Source of the DNA: Papaver somniferum
Lineage: Eukaryota > Streptophyta > Magnoliopsida > Ranunculales > Papaveraceae
NCBI RefSeq assembly: GCF_003573695.1
Contig: NC_039359.1
Coordinates: 137,293,939-137,357,938 of the forward strand
Direction of reading: 5' to 3'
Length of the DNA stretch: 64,000 nucleotides
Shown here in pieces: positions 11,719 to 23,233 of the stretch. The notes below the pieces were generated by a model, which was not told the DNA's origin, ran no database searches, and saw only the letters and a list, made by a program, of their open reading frames with translations. Within the stretch, counting starts at the first letter, position 1; every line of letters begins with the position of its first letter. A program made the position numbers and the translations under genes.

Positions 11719-13433
11719 TGATGTGTTTTCAAAGTTGTTGTAGATAGTGATAAAAGGGTTGTTTTAAGACTTGTGAAGACAATGAATTTTAGACTTAATA
11801 AAAATTTTAAAAACAAAGAAAACTTATTACAAAATTGACTTCAAGATATTAGAAAACAACCAAGACACTGATTTCACTATTACACATGAATAAATTATGG
11901 TAAAAAATCCAAAACTCTAATTATCTTTTAAGAATCTTATTTCTTAATTTACAAATAATCTGGAAAATTCTCAAAAATTAATTGTATCCCTAAGCATAGA
12001 TTATCTAAACAAAGCATAACCTATATAATTGAATTACAACTAATGAAGAAAATTTTTGCAAACAATTAAAAACTCTGCAAAACAAGTGATTGAGTGAATT
12101 ATAAATTATAAATTAGAGAGAATAAATAATTACCAATTATTCATGCGTACATAGCTTTCTCATTGTCTTGGTTGTGAGAGAATTAGCCGCTCATCATGTT
12201 GGAAAACCTCTCAAACAATTTCATTGATGCTCAAAAATGGTTCACAAATGATGAGAATAAGAGAAATACAATAAAACCGGGTTCGTAACAGTTATAAGTG
12301 TTACAAACCAGAGAACTACGACCCACAATATGTGTCACTGATATTGTTTTTCTAAGACCCACGTTAAGCGTCGTTGTCACTGTTGGAAAACAACTGTCTT
12401 TGGCAGTCCGTTCTTCGTGTTCTTAAGAAATGCAGTAGCAGAAAATGGCAGCTCTGTAATTTTGGTGTTTAAGCTCTGTGGTGCTCTAAAACTCTCCCCA
12501 AACTCTCCGACCTCTTTAATGATATCCCATCACCTATTTATAACCCAGAAACAACAAAATCTCACGTAATAACTTCACATAATCCTCCATTACTCGGCAG
12601 TGAAGAAAAATAATCTTAGCAATAATATCTTTCCTTTCTCTCCTTTTCACGCGTTGGTTTTCTGCCAGAACACTCCCAGCATGCTTCTTACTCATCGCTG
12701 ATGCTATCAAACACACTCAGCCACGTCCAAATCAACCAAGAATAGCAATAATCTCGAGAATATCTCACGGGAGAATATTCCTCTCTGTTTTGTTAAATCC
12801 ACGTAAACTTTGCTATTTTCTCGAAACCAAAGGATTTACCAGACCTGTTTCATCATCACAAGCCCAAACAAAGCCTTTCCCATGAAAATCTCCAAGTAAA
12901 TCTCTGCCCAAACGTTCCCAGAAAACCCGAGAAAACTAGCCTCTCCTGTTTTGTTGGGAAACAATATCTAGCCAAATTTCAGCGATTCTAAAGCCCATAC
13001 CATCTCTGTTAGGTCAAAAAAAGTCGATCCCAAGAGTTTCAGCGCTTTAGTCTCCTTCTAACATCTCCAATTTACAATCCCTAATTCTGGTCCGTGAAGC
13101 TCAAATATTCCCGCCAATATTTAGATTCAAACGAAGAAGAAAGGGGAGTCCCCCTATCTGGATACGGTGTCCCTTTAGCAGCTGCCCACCAGTGGGGTGT
13201 AAATAGCAGCTATTGTGCCCCTTAGTAATTGGGGTGCCCCTTAACCAACGATGAGAGTCCGAATAACACGTGTCCTCCAAGGGTGCCCCGGGAAACTTTT
13301 CGAGCCGAATTTTCCAAAAATGTTTATTTCGCAAACATGCCTACAAACACAAAAAACACCATAATAAGTACGAAATCGAGTACTAACAATACGAAACATT
13401 GAGGACAAATTAGACACATAAATGCGTCTATCA
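11719..13433 (-). repeat. 5' LTR of Athila element 1
   Basis: A 1715-bp near-identical copy of 2067-3779. In element orientation it begins TGATAGACGC and ends ACACATCA. It would carry promoter and polyadenylation signals. Its first few hundred bases align with the LTR start of Athila element 3, showing that the two belong to one family. Confidence 0.9.
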
Positions 13434-13438
13434 GTGAA
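13434..13438. repeat. Target-site duplication, right side of Athila element 1
   Basis: GTGAA, partner of GTGAC at 2062-2066. Confidence 0.6.
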
Positions 13439-13670
13439 ATCTTCTACTTGTCAAGAAACTAAACTGGTTGATCACTTCAAGGGAACTGAACAGAAAAATA
13501 CCAGTGTGATCAAGAACTCTAACTCTTTTGAATCTGCCCCAAGTACAAAAGATGACAACTATCGTTTTCTGAGACTATTCGTGAGCATCTTCTTGCTTAC
13601 ACAACTTCTTGGTAACAAGAAACTGGAATCACCCCATCATGTATATAGCTTGGGGTGGGGCAAGTAACTG
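13439..13670 (+). pseudogene. Probable continuation of Copia element 1 after the Athila insertion
   Basis: A 81-codon frame (13422-13667) that in sequence follows the Copia internal remnant ending at 2061. It is rich in serine, lysine and asparagine, and I could not match it to a named domain. Its place on the far side of the target duplication is the reason for the call. The rest of this Copia element is not recognisable further right. Confidence 0.3.
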
Positions 13671-14668
13671 GTAAGTTATTTCTTATGTTTTGCGCGTGAT
13701 CTCTCTATCCGTTTATCTTATCAATGCTCTATCTAACCCACAGATATTTTGACAACGTTAAAATATTTTCTTATTATGTAGAGTTTGCTCTATAATTTTG
13801 AAATTGTCTATTACATGAGTAAAGCCATCAATGGTATCATGATTTTCTCTAAGATATTTTTGGAGTTCACTTATTTCATTGGATAATATATTAGAGTAGG
13901 TATTTACGCAATTGATGCCACACCCCAATAAGTTTATTCCAACAACTACTTGTGCAGGTCCTCGGATTTCTATAAACAATCACTGCAAATAGAACAAAAT
14001 TGTATGCGAGAATAAGTGGCTATTTCTTTGGAGCAGTTAATCAGTTTGCAGCTCCTGAATGCGTTTCATATCTGTTGCAAGAACTTCGGATAATAATTGC
14101 AAATCCAGTTTCAGTCTCTGCATTGAACATATATTGAGCATGAGAGATACTTGCAAGGTTCATCTGTTACAGCCAACAAAGGAACAATTTATTTCTTCCA
14201 AAACTAGTTTTTGTTGTCCTAAGAAAACCACAGGGATTTAAACCAATTATAAAATGGGAAACACATATTCAAAAATCGAAGGCAATTATCTTTTACTTTA
14301 GAACTGGTAAAATATTCAAAGAGTTCCATAGAACTGCAAATATATTTTGCAGGAAAAAAAAATTTATGAACTAGTTTCTGAATGCTAAAACTTACTGTGA
14401 TATCCTCATCGCTTTTGGAATGCGATTTTACAAACATGTGTGTTTCTTTCCTTAACTGTTGCCAACAGGAATAAAGAAAAACAATTTTTAACGTCATCCT
14501 AGTTATAGCGGAAGACTGTCATACCATCTTTATGTACCAAATTTTGAAGTGAACTCAAATTAATCAGCCAAAAAGAAATCAGAAGGTCACTGAGAACCCT
14601 GAAATTCTGAATCCCCGAATGATATAAAGGAATAAGAGCTTTTTGGAAGTAAAATTTGCAAGGGGTAA
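13671..14668. other. Intergenic, AT-rich, no gene recognised
   Basis: Only short frames occur. A 73-codon minus-strand frame at 13758-13979 has protein-like composition but no motif I know, and lacks neighbours. Nothing else supportable. Confidence 0.4.
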
Positions 14669-14866
14669 GTGAAGCAGAGAAGTGTAATATTTCTATTTGT
14701 TTCTTGTTATGGCCTCAATTGTTCAACAAATAACTTGCTTGGACATTTCTTCAAAAACATATATGCATATATTCATGCATTTTTATGGTCCTTATGGATA
14801 GAAAGAAATAGAGAATTTATGCCTCCGAACGCATTGTCCCCACATGTAAGAGTTCATCAGTGTTGA
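14669..14866 (+). pseudogene. Possible LINE C-terminal scrap
   Basis: A 65-codon frame containing HAFLWSLWIERNREF, which resembles the conserved tryptophan-rich block after reverse transcriptase in plant L1 LINEs (usually W-S-I-W-x-E-R-N-x-R). No reverse transcriptase or poly(A) is attached, so this is at most a decayed fragment. Confidence 0.35.
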
Positions 14867-15152
14867 AAGAATAATCCCGACCAATTTTTAAGTTACTAGA
14901 CATCAGAAAAAAAATTAAAGATCATTAACAACTGATAAAATCATTTCTTCTTGCTATCATATCAAACTAAAAGAAGCCAATTCACTGGAGCTATGGTCCT
15001 ATGGATATTTCTCGCACGAAATATACAAGGCACAAAGACTATCTTTTAACTTGATAATTATACTACAAAACATATAGAACTAAATTAGAAGCTCCAACAT
15101 GCCAATGACAAGGGACAAATGGAGCTGATTTCACTAAAATTCCTTAGAATTT

Positions 15153-15365
15153 CTAAACCTTGTTGGACGATCGAATAGAGTCCCTATGTGACAACTTAGT
15201 GCAATTTTGTTCGTCACGAGGAACTGAGGGATCCGCGGTGGTAAAACCATAAGCCCAAGGACCAACTACACGAAGAGGAGTACGAGCCCAACGATCATCA
15301 TGATCAAGACGAATGCGATCAGACTTTGTCAAAGGCAGCCTAGCAGAATAAGGGATGGTAGTCAA
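15153..15365 (-). pseudogene. Downstream piece of the unidentified minus-strand gene
   Basis: A 70-codon frame in a different phase from the ORF just upstream on the same strand. The open stretch begins right after a stop about 16 bases beyond the end of that ORF, and its arginine-rich, globular-looking composition continues the same style. The simplest reading is one original reading frame broken by a small indel near 15380. A 27-base 'intron' could also be drawn but is too short to be real. Confidence 0.35.
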
Positions 15366-15380
15366 ACAAGTCTTATCAAT

Positions 15381-16133
15381 CTACTCCAGCAAGCGAAGGC
15401 TATTACCTTCCCTAATCTTCCTAGCAGTAACATGGATACGACGAGGACCAACACTCCAAGGAAGAAGATTACTCTTCTGAATAGCATCAGCATACGTAGC
15501 ATTGAAGTTGGCAAGGGTATAATCCTCCCGCTTAGATCTCCCCTCAGCAAAGGGGTCATAAGACTCCAGGGTTGTTTTTCCCTTGCTACGGTACCAGCTT
15601 TCGCGAAGGGCACGCCAGTAATTACCAGTATATTGCATAACTCCTCTAACCTGAGTCTTGTTTTCTGGGTCATCCCTCGAAGACAAAACATCATAGTAGA
15701 AGGGATCCTTTCTACTAAACAAAGGGAGGAGCATACCTGCGGCCAATTGGCCAACTCTAATGAGGAGGTTATTCTCATCATAAGGAAAATCCCGGATGAG
15801 AGACTCAATGAGAACATCAGGGCCATTGACGAAGGAAATCTCGAATTTATGGAGGCGAAAAGACTTGGTAATCTCAGCAATATACAGATGAGCAAAGCTG
15901 TCCTTGTCACGCAGTTGGAGCCTCTGAAGCTCATAGAGAGGAGGAGGAGGCGGAAGGTCTTCAACAACAATTTCTTCAACATCAGGGTCCGCAACCCCCT
16001 CAGTACCAGCAGGCATCTCAGAGTCCTCAGGAGGAGGAGATCGCGTAGCATCAGGATGATTCATTCTCGGAGGGGGATCAATCGACGAAGATATCTTCAG
16101 ACCCTTACACGTAGGTTTCTTTGGAAGCCTCAT
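15381..16133 (-). CDS. Unidentified protein, about 250 aa
   Basis: I do not recognise this family. The frame is open from 16292. I prefer the ATG at 16133 because a possible splice acceptor lies just before it. Residues about 20-60 are proline- and acid-rich (PPPEDSEMP, then a run of five prolines). The rest looks globular, with many aromatic and charged residues (for example MQYTGNYWRALRESW). Upstream on the same strand lie a TATA-like box (16674-16683), a pyrimidine-rich leader and a splice-donor-like GTAAGT (16521-16516), suggesting a 5' untranslated exon and a 380-bp intron. The antisense frame at 15300-16142 has unnatural arginine/isoleucine-rich content and is taken as a shadow. It could be a host gene relic or a transposon-encoded protein. 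Confidence 0.45.
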   Translation of the reverse strand: MRLPKKPTCKGLKISSSIDPPPRMNHPDATRSPPPEDSEMPAGTEGVADPDVEEIVVEDLPPPPPLYELQRLQLRDKDSFAHLYIAEITKSFRLHKFEISFVNGPDVLIESLIRDFPYDENNLLIRVGQLAAGMLLPLFSRKDPFYYDVLSSRDDPENKTQVRGVMQYTGNYWRALRESWYRSKGKTTLESYDPFAEGRSKREDYTLANFNATYADAIQKSNLLPWSVGPRRIHVTARKIREGNSLRLLE

Positions 16134-16138
16134 GATAC

Positions 16139-16683
16139 CTAACACCATCAGGAAGAACATCTCCATCAACAATGGCGGAGGAAAATCACATTTCATTCCA
16201 AAAGCATAAAGGGGCAAAAACCGACATGCTTTGGGCATGGGTTTCAGTAAACCAACCAAAGGAACGGTTTGAACACACCATAGGGCAAGCAATGAATATC
16301 ATACATCACGAAAAGCAAAATTGCAGGCAAGGAACGATCATGGAAGAATTATCTTCAAAAATCAAAATGGAGTGAATTCCATTACAGCGCAAGAAATTAA
16401 AAGAGATCAAAAACTCTCACATGCAGATAATAATCGCAACATCAGTAATACCCTACTCAAAGAAGAAGACACAGGGTACAATACGAAGAGAATTAACACT
16501 AAAGAGACGAGCATCACTTACTTGCACAATCAACTGTGAAGCCAAAGCACTCGAAAGATCGAAGGAGAGAAAGAGCAGTTGGTAGCGGAAGAATCTCAAT
16601 GAAATAGATGGAGGATGACAGCTCGAAGAAGAAGGAGAAAGGGAATTAATAAAAACTCCTTCTCTTTGTTCACTCCTTATAGG
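16139..16683 (-). promoter_or_regulatory. Possible promoter, 5' UTR exon and intron of the unidentified gene
   Basis: CCTATAAGGA at 16683-16674 on the minus strand is TATA-like. It is followed by a C/T-rich leader, a donor-like CAA|GTAAGT at 16522/16521, and an acceptor-like TTAG at 16142-16139 just before the ATG. All of this is inferred from sequence signals only. Confidence 0.35.
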
Positions 16684-16708
16684 CGGCTGGAGAATCCAAA
16701 AATTTGGA

Positions 16709-17690
16709 TGTCCCGAAATTCAAGGGGAAGTTATTGCATGAAAGGACATGTGGGGACCATCCAATCGGTAGGTGCAAAAATGGCGGCGTAACGGAAGTTT
16801 TCTTCCACTTCTACCAAACGTAGAATATGAAAGAAAAGGGGCAAACTGTGAACACCAATATTCTGTGGAGCACATGTCACGATCTTAATGGCCGCACATA
16901 TATTCAACTGTGTAGCCTTCTCTGAACTGAGAAGACTAAGTAGCAAAGGATACCTCCGTAGATCTACTTTATCTCATCCCAAGAAAGAAGGCCTAAACGG
17001 TCAAGATAAGAATGGTAAAATCCTAGTCTAAAAAAAAAGGCAGCTGGAGAGAGGACAGAGGTAGATACCGCATCTAATCAGCATTAAATTCTCAAATCTC
17101 TTATATACACGCATGAATCAAGGCACGTGGAAAGAGAAAGCGTGGCAGAACCCGATTGGCGGAAGCTGGCGGTGAACGAAGGTACAACCTGTACTAAGGT
17201 TGGGTAGTTCCCGAAGGAATGTGGGCCAGATGAGGTGGCGAAATACCACTGGAGAAGGTACGCGGTGGACGAAGGTACCATTGGTACGAAAGGTATATCA
17301 GCAGACGATGGACCCAGAGGAAGCAAAGATATACCTGGAGCAAGAGGGGCTATAAATACCAAGCCTCACCAACAAACTAAGGGCATTCAATATCTATTAG
17401 AGAAGATCTAGTCTTAAGCTTATACCTCTTTAATGTTTAGAACTTAAGTATTTACTTCCACTTGAGTTCTCTCTATTACTTTGGGAAGCATTTAAGATCT
17501 TTGTAACCACCTCAAACTTAATACAAAACAATCACTCATTACCCCGTGGACGTAGACAAATGTCGAACCACGTAATCTCTTGTGTCTCATGATAACTTAG
17601 AAGCTTTTACATTATATTTGTGTTCTTCGTTATTATTGCGATCTTAGTTATCATTTATTACTTAGCATTATCAGTTCAACGGAGGTATCA
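16709..17690 (+). repeat. LTR-like sequence, possible solo LTR
   Basis: It starts TGTCCCGAAATT, has a TATA box (GGCTATAAATACC near 17347-17359) and then a leader with the plant LTR-style block around 17540-17580 (CCCCGTGGACGTAGAC and CGAACCACGTAA). No primer-binding site follows and I could not find a target duplication, so the right end is approximate. Confidence 0.4.
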
Positions 17691-18330
17691 ATACTGCTTA
17701 GTATAAGATCCTCAGAGCTGTACACATTACGTAGACTACGAGAAAACGAGTAGTCACACCGTAGTCATTTGAGACATGTTTGAGAGATTAGGAAGGCTTG
17801 CAAGCCTTACAACATCTCTAAGAGACCTTGGTTCACTTTCCTTTGACCAGCGTATTATACACGGAAAATCCGACGTATCGGATCTGTAAATCAATTTAAT
17901 GGAAACTTAGTTTCCGTAATGTGTTATTCGGACGAAATTTATTGTCACCATAATCCAATAGATTACAAATTGCCATAGTAAATGGTTTTTCTCTGGGTCT
18001 TGACTTGGATATTAAATAACCAAAGAAAAAAAAATAACACACCATAGTGCTTTGCATTAAGAAGTTGAACAAGCTACTCTTTTATCAATAAAACACATCT
18101 CAATGAGGATGATAATTTACCAAATGGTTGAATCGTCCTATCAGTTTCATTACTTCTCCTATTTAATCGGTTCTCTCATTCTTGTATCAAGTCACTTCTC
18201 TGATATGACAGATCAGAATAAAAAGTCATTTGTATTATATTCCTTATATCTCCTTTGTCATAGTATCAGATTATGCACGTTGCAAATATGGCGTTTTCTA
18301 TAGTAACTTTACTTTTTTATTTTGAAGCAT
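17691..18330. other. Intergenic, nothing recognised
   Basis: AT-rich sequence. The 66-codon frame at 18103-18303 is taken as chance. Confidence 0.4.
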
Positions 18331-18877
18331 AATATATTATAAGTGGAATTGAATTACACGGACGAACGTCTTCCCCTAAATTCGCTTGATACAGACTGGT
18401 TCAAAAAATCGGAATAATATATTTCCAGATGCTGGTTTGAAATACTCTTTGTTGGCTTTTGTCTGCCGCATGATTTGCAAGTGTTTCCACTGTATAGTTG
18501 GCCTTCCTGTAGTTGCATTGAGGGATTGCACATAATCTTGTTTTAATTTTATCAATCATTTCTCCCAAGTACCATGGTGGTTTTGACCGGTTATTGATAA
18601 AACTTGACTAGGGTCTGTGAATCTGACTCTATGCATATTTTATTATTTGATGTGTCGATACAATTCTGAGTGCCATGAGTATGGCCCAAGTTCTTATTAC
18701 CAGTGTTGTTGTGATTTCTAGAGGTTGATCCATTGTTACTATAATGGTCATTGTTGAATCTCTATAGATAAATCCTCCATCCCGAATGATCGTGGACAAA
18801 TCCATATGTGTTGGTCTTAATCCAGTGAAAATCTGGATGTGTCCAACGAATTAACTCTAGTTTTGGTCTACAAAGAG
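18330..18877 (-). pseudogene. Decayed RNase H-like end of a LINE
   Basis: On the minus strand, scattered frames read like the plant RVT_3/RNase H domain: IRWTHPDFHWIKTNTYG near 18850-18795 (the 'W.PP..G..K.N.DG' start), then VHDHSGW, then an ESDSQTLV segment, and finally VETLANHAADKS near 18500, resembling the 'R.AN..AD.LA' block. Many stops and frameshifts are present. Known L1-type plant LINEs carry this domain after reverse transcriptase. Confidence 0.5.
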
Positions 18878-19000
18878 ATTTTTTTTTGAAGGTTGGAATT
18901 TATTCATTAAAAAAAATAACTTACATATTTTGGGATATCAGAGTGGGTCTTATCTCCTAAGAGGTAAAGACTGCAACATGGTGATATTTGCTTCGTGATT
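18878..19000 (-). mobile_element. LINE 3' tail with poly(A)
   Basis: On the minus strand the sequence runs to AATAAATTCCAACCTTC followed by a run of A. That is the typical 3' end of a target-primed LINE copy. It abuts the RNase H remnant, so one LINE copy may have landed in another. Confidence 0.4.
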
Positions 19001-20397
19001 AGAAGCCTTTGTTAGATATTCCACATTTAGCTTACATAACTTACATAAAAACATGTTGGACAACATGATTGTGAGCTTCTCTAGCCTGTTGGTGATATAT
19101 GATCGCCTGGTTATGTGACTCACCCGGCTTCTTCTTGATTATGGTGTCAGCTGCCTGTTGAAGATGCAGTGTAGGTTTCTACTTCGAGAGTGGTAGAAGG
19201 CGAGGGATTTTATCACTTCTTTAAAGACTTCCCACAAGAGAAGCCGAATTTTTCTGAGCGCAACAGTTCTGAGAGTTTGTCATCCCTAGTTGGTAAAAGA
19301 AATACCCTCCAAAGATAACCAATCTCAATTTCCTCACAGTCATCATCCCTAATTGGTAAACTAAGCACCCGTCGGAGAAAGTCGCCAAGAAAGAAAGGTT
19401 CATTTGGTACTGAAGCTGATGATGGCATATGTACAAGTTATTGATAGTACGGAAGCAAGATGATGTAGAATCATTTTTGGAGTCGAATGGATCTTACACC
19501 TGCAAAATGAATCACTATCTGACCATGTTTGATATCATCACCTAAAACTAGATTATCATAACAATTAGTATACATAGTTGAAGGCATGTTTACGGATGTA
19601 GCAAATAAAACAGACACAAAAAAATTAGAGCAGTTAAACTTCCCAAAACTAGACCTAAACCAAGAACTTTAGTACATTTATTTATTAAATATAAGAGACA
19701 AGAGTCCCTAACTTGATAGCTTTTGTGTAGAATGTCATTAGTTCCCCTTTCCGCTTTATCCAACTGACAATAAACAGATTCTGTCACACTCATCATTGCG
19801 GCACTTGTTTTTACCTTTGTACCCTTGGACTCTTTCGACTTAATTTCCAATATTTCTTCGATTTCCATCTGTTAGGAACCATGACTAGAAGCCGTATGAA
19901 ATCGGGTTGATGCAGTAGAACTTATGCAACGATGTTCTGCCGTTAAGAGCTTCTCCATAGACATCGAAGAGCCCAAAACCATAGTTATGCGTTCATAAGG
20001 TTGTCGTCCAGTGATTGATGATCACAAAACATTATTGAACCGGATTCAGCCAACTCACTGAGTCGCCTATTGTATTTTCCTTCGGATCTTCCTTTTCGCA
20101 ATTTTCTTTGGATAGTTTATTGTTGTTAGGATTGATGAGTTTACTGGGATCTGATTTTAAGTTATAATTGGGGGTATCCACTTTTAAAACACCCAAGATG
20201 ATGGAGATGTTGTTGTTCTCTTTCTGGTTGTTTCTCTGGTTGCTTTTCAAATCTCACGGTTCAGATTTCCTGAGGATTTGATTGAAACAAACATTAGTGG
20301 AGGGGAACATACCAAAAGATGATTTCCCATGAGAAAAAAGGTATTGATTGAACCCTGAGAGAAGACTTATTCCGTAGCTTTGACCTGTAATTCCTCC
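19001..20397. other. Intergenic, no gene recognised
   Basis: Two minus-strand frames (19868-19590, hydrophobic C-terminus; 20250-20032, asparagine/lysine-rich) have no motif I can name and no supporting signals. Otherwise nothing. Confidence 0.4.
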
Positions 20398-20657
20398 CAG
20401 GGTAGCTACGATGTGGTCGGACCACATCATACAAGTATGTGGCCCATCTTATTTTTTTGCCACGTCTTGGAAACTATCTAGAAATTTGCTTTTCAGGAAG
20501 TTTTAGAGGGGGCTAGTTTTTAGGGAAAAGAAGTTTTATGTTTTTCTAAGAGAAAAAGTAGGAAACTTTTAGTTAAAACCAACTTTTCTATTACGTGTAA
20601 ATAAATAAAGAGGGGTCACATACTTCTTAGATGTGGCCCGACCGCATCGTAGCCCTG
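20398..20657. mobile_element. MITE-like element with terminal inverted repeats
   Basis: The left end CAGGGTAGCTACGATGTGG and the right end (reverse complement CAGGGCTACGATGCGG) are inverted copies. They share CTACGATG.GGTCGG.CCACATC over about 30 bp, and a more internal match GTATGTG. Length is 260 bp with no ORF. CAGGG-type ends suggest the hAT superfamily, but I do not see an 8-bp duplication at the flanks, so class is uncertain. Confidence 0.65.
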
Positions 20658-20768
20658 ATAGAGTTCTTCCTGCCGGGCGCAGAAAGGATTTACCAGATGT
20701 TGCTACTGTTAAGCACAACTTTGCAACAATTTCCATGTTTGTTGTGAACTAAAAATCTTTCTCTTTCG

Positions 20769-20773
20769 GTACT
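20769..20773. repeat. Target-site duplication, left side of Copia element 2
   Basis: GTACT here against GTAGT at 55276-55280, one mismatch, across 34.5 kb. Confidence 0.65.
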
Positions 20774-23221
20774 TGAAAATGCAGGGGCCTAAAAACCACA
20801 CCCAACAATTCGTTTGGCAATCTGAGAGGACTCACTCCAATACACTTTCTAGAGAATCAACTAGACAGTCAGACTCAATCTAGAGTAAAGTATGTCAAAG
20901 AGTTCAATATCTCTGTTTCACAATGTAATCATCAAATCAAATAGATAGAAATCCACGAGCTTGATTATTATGTGAAACAACTTGAACGGTACCAAAGACC
21001 AATGTTCAAGTGTTAATCAATTTAAATTAACAACCAAAGGTTGGATATTCTAATTGATTGATCTAAACGGACAACCTGTGATATTTCAATTATATAACAA
21101 AATATAATGCGGAAAAGAAATAACACAGACACCAGAAGTTTTGTTAACGAGGAAACCGCAAATGCAGAAAAACCCCGGGACCTAGTCCAGATTGAACACC
21201 ACACTGTATTAAGCAGCTATAGACTCTAGCCTACTACCAATTAACTTAAGACTGGACTGTAGTTGAACCCTGATCAATATCACACTGATTCAAGGTACAG
21301 TTGCGTTCCTTACATCTCTGATCCCACCAGGATACTACGCACTTGATTCCCTTAGTTGATCTTATCCACAACCAAGAGTTGCTACGACCCAAAGTCGAAG
21401 ACTTGATAAACAAATCGGTCTCACACAGAAAAGTCTATAGATTGAATAATTCTGTCTCCCACAGAAATACCCAAGAGTTTTTGTTCCGTCTTTTGATAAA
21501 TCAAGGTGAACAGGAACCAATTGATAAACCAGACTTATATTCCCGAAGAACATCCTAGTATTATCAATCACCTCACAATAATCTTAATCGACTAGCGAAA
21601 CAAGATATTGTGGAATCACAAACGATGAGACGAAGATGTTTGTGATTACTTTTATCTTTCCTATCACAGAAATTAATCTCGAGTCAATTATTTCAATTGA
21701 ACTCAATACGATATAATCGTGCAAGATCAGAACACGCAACTACAAAGAAAATAGTTGGGTCTGGCTTCACAATCCCAATGAAGTCTTTAAAGTCGTTAAC
21801 CTACAGGGTCTCGATAGAAACCTAAGGTTAAAGGAGAATCGACTCTAGTTATGCAACTAGTAACACATAGGAGGTGTGGGGATTAGTTTTCCCAGTTGCT
21901 AGATTTCTCCTTTATATAGTTTTTAATTCAGGGTTTGCAATCCAAGTTACCTTGGTAACAAAGCATTCAATATTCACCGTTATATGAAAACCTGATTCAA
22001 CCAAGCTAATATCTTTCAACCGTTAGATCGAACTTAGCTTGTTACACAGAAATGAAATGTACCCTCATTTAGGTTTATGTAATCGTACCTAAACGTGTAC
22101 ACCATGTTGGTTCACAAATAGTTAACCGAGGTTAGCCATATGATTACTCTCATATCAACCTTATTCATCTTAACAATAACTAGGTCAAATGACTCAAATG
22201 AAACTACTTAAAGAGTTGTTCAATTGCTATATTCTCATAGATTTATACAAGAACATAATTGAAGCAAAATCGGTTTGATTCACTCGAATCAATCATGAAC
22301 ATTATTTCCACGGTTTGCAAAGATTGCATTCCTTAATATATAATTGTTTATTTTCATGTTCACAACCGATTTTAGAACCTTAACCTTCAAGTACGCGTAC
22401 TCGGACCATGATTGAGTTACGCCAGTACGCAAACAGGTACGCGAACTTCAAATCCCAGCAGAAATTCTCGGGCATGAACTTGTACGCCAATACGCAAACG
22501 GGTACGCATACTTAGGTTCCCGGATTTCTCAAACCAACCAGTACGCAAACGGGTATGCATACTATTGTTCCCGGACATGGATTACATATGTGCAAGAGTG
22601 TACAACATGACATATCCAATAACGGTTAAGTGTTCTAAACTCTTATTTAAATCATTGAAACTTTCTTAGAGGATGACAATAACCGTTTTCACACACTATT
22701 AGCATCAAAGCAATTTTTAAATTATTGAAACAATCATAACGAAACATTCCAAGACGACACCAAATGATTGTATCACACAAACCATGTAAGATGTTACTCG
22801 ACAATTTTCACATGATATAATATGAACTTGGTCGAATCGAAAGCTTGGCAACACATATTTTGATAAATATGTAAGCGAGATAAATTCAGCTCGAAATCTC
22901 AAATGTGTATATAGAAAACTATATCGTAATACGACTTATGTCTCAATATAGGAGATAGAGTAGAAATAGACTTTCCTAGTGATAGATAAGTTTAAGTCTC
23001 CACATACCTTTTGTCGATGAAGTTCCACAAGCTCCCCTTAGTAGTTTTTCACTTTCATATTATGAACGCCGTGAAGTCTAAGCTCAACTACACAATCTAT
23101 GTCTTAGTCCGAGACATCTATAAATAGGCCAGAAACCATGACTTATAGTTTTGATCACTAACATTGACAAAAATGATTGAGATAGCAATGCATGCGAGTT
23201 CGACCGAGCAGTGCTCTAACA
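20774..23221 (-). repeat. 3' LTR of Copia element 2
   Basis: A 2448-bp LTR. In element orientation it begins TGTTAGAGCACTGCTCGG and ends GCATTTTCA. It matches the split right-hand copy (27871-29543 plus 54480-55275) throughout. It contains a short-period repeat at about 22390-22570. Confidence 0.9.
22390..22570. repeat. Minisatellite in U3 of the Copia LTR
   Basis: The core TACGCAAACGGGTACGCATAC recurs about every 55-60 bp (visible at about 22425, 22488 and 22543, with a degenerate copy near 22391), separated by spacers with CCCGG. The partner LTR carries the same array at 29487-29520 and 54480-54620. Confidence 0.7.
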
Positions 23222-23233
23222 ATCTCCCCCTTT
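23222..23233 (-). promoter_or_regulatory. Polypurine tract, Copia element 2
   Basis: In element orientation AAAGGGGGAGAT directly precedes the 3' LTR start TGTTAGAG. This is the expected plus-strand primer. Confidence 0.85.

Larger units (their letters stand above)
2067..13433 (-). mobile_element. Athila-like Ty3 retrotransposon 1, complete but defective
   Basis: An 11.4-kb element read on the minus strand: 5' LTR 11719-13433, primer-binding site 11698-11713, leader 10626-11697, gag 8678-10625, pol 5136-8658, noncoding tail, polypurine tract, 3' LTR 2067-3779. The order protease, RT, RNase H, integrase, the FMDDF reverse-transcriptase motif, the tRNA-Asp-type primer site (TGGCGCC) and the absence of a chromodomain place it in the Athila/Tat side of Ty3/Gypsy. 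Counting by eye, the two LTRs differ at about 7 positions in the first 235 bases. Several frameshifts break gag and pol, so it could not move without help in trans. Confidence 0.9.

Noticed and set aside
15300..16142. 280-codon + strand frame
   Set aside because: It is antisense to the more protein-like minus-strand ORF, with skewed arginine/isoleucine content and no start context or motif.
19590..19868. 92-codon minus-strand frame with a hydrophobic end
   Set aside because: No motif, no neighbours, no promoter or splice support; the hydrophobic part is short AT-rich sequence.
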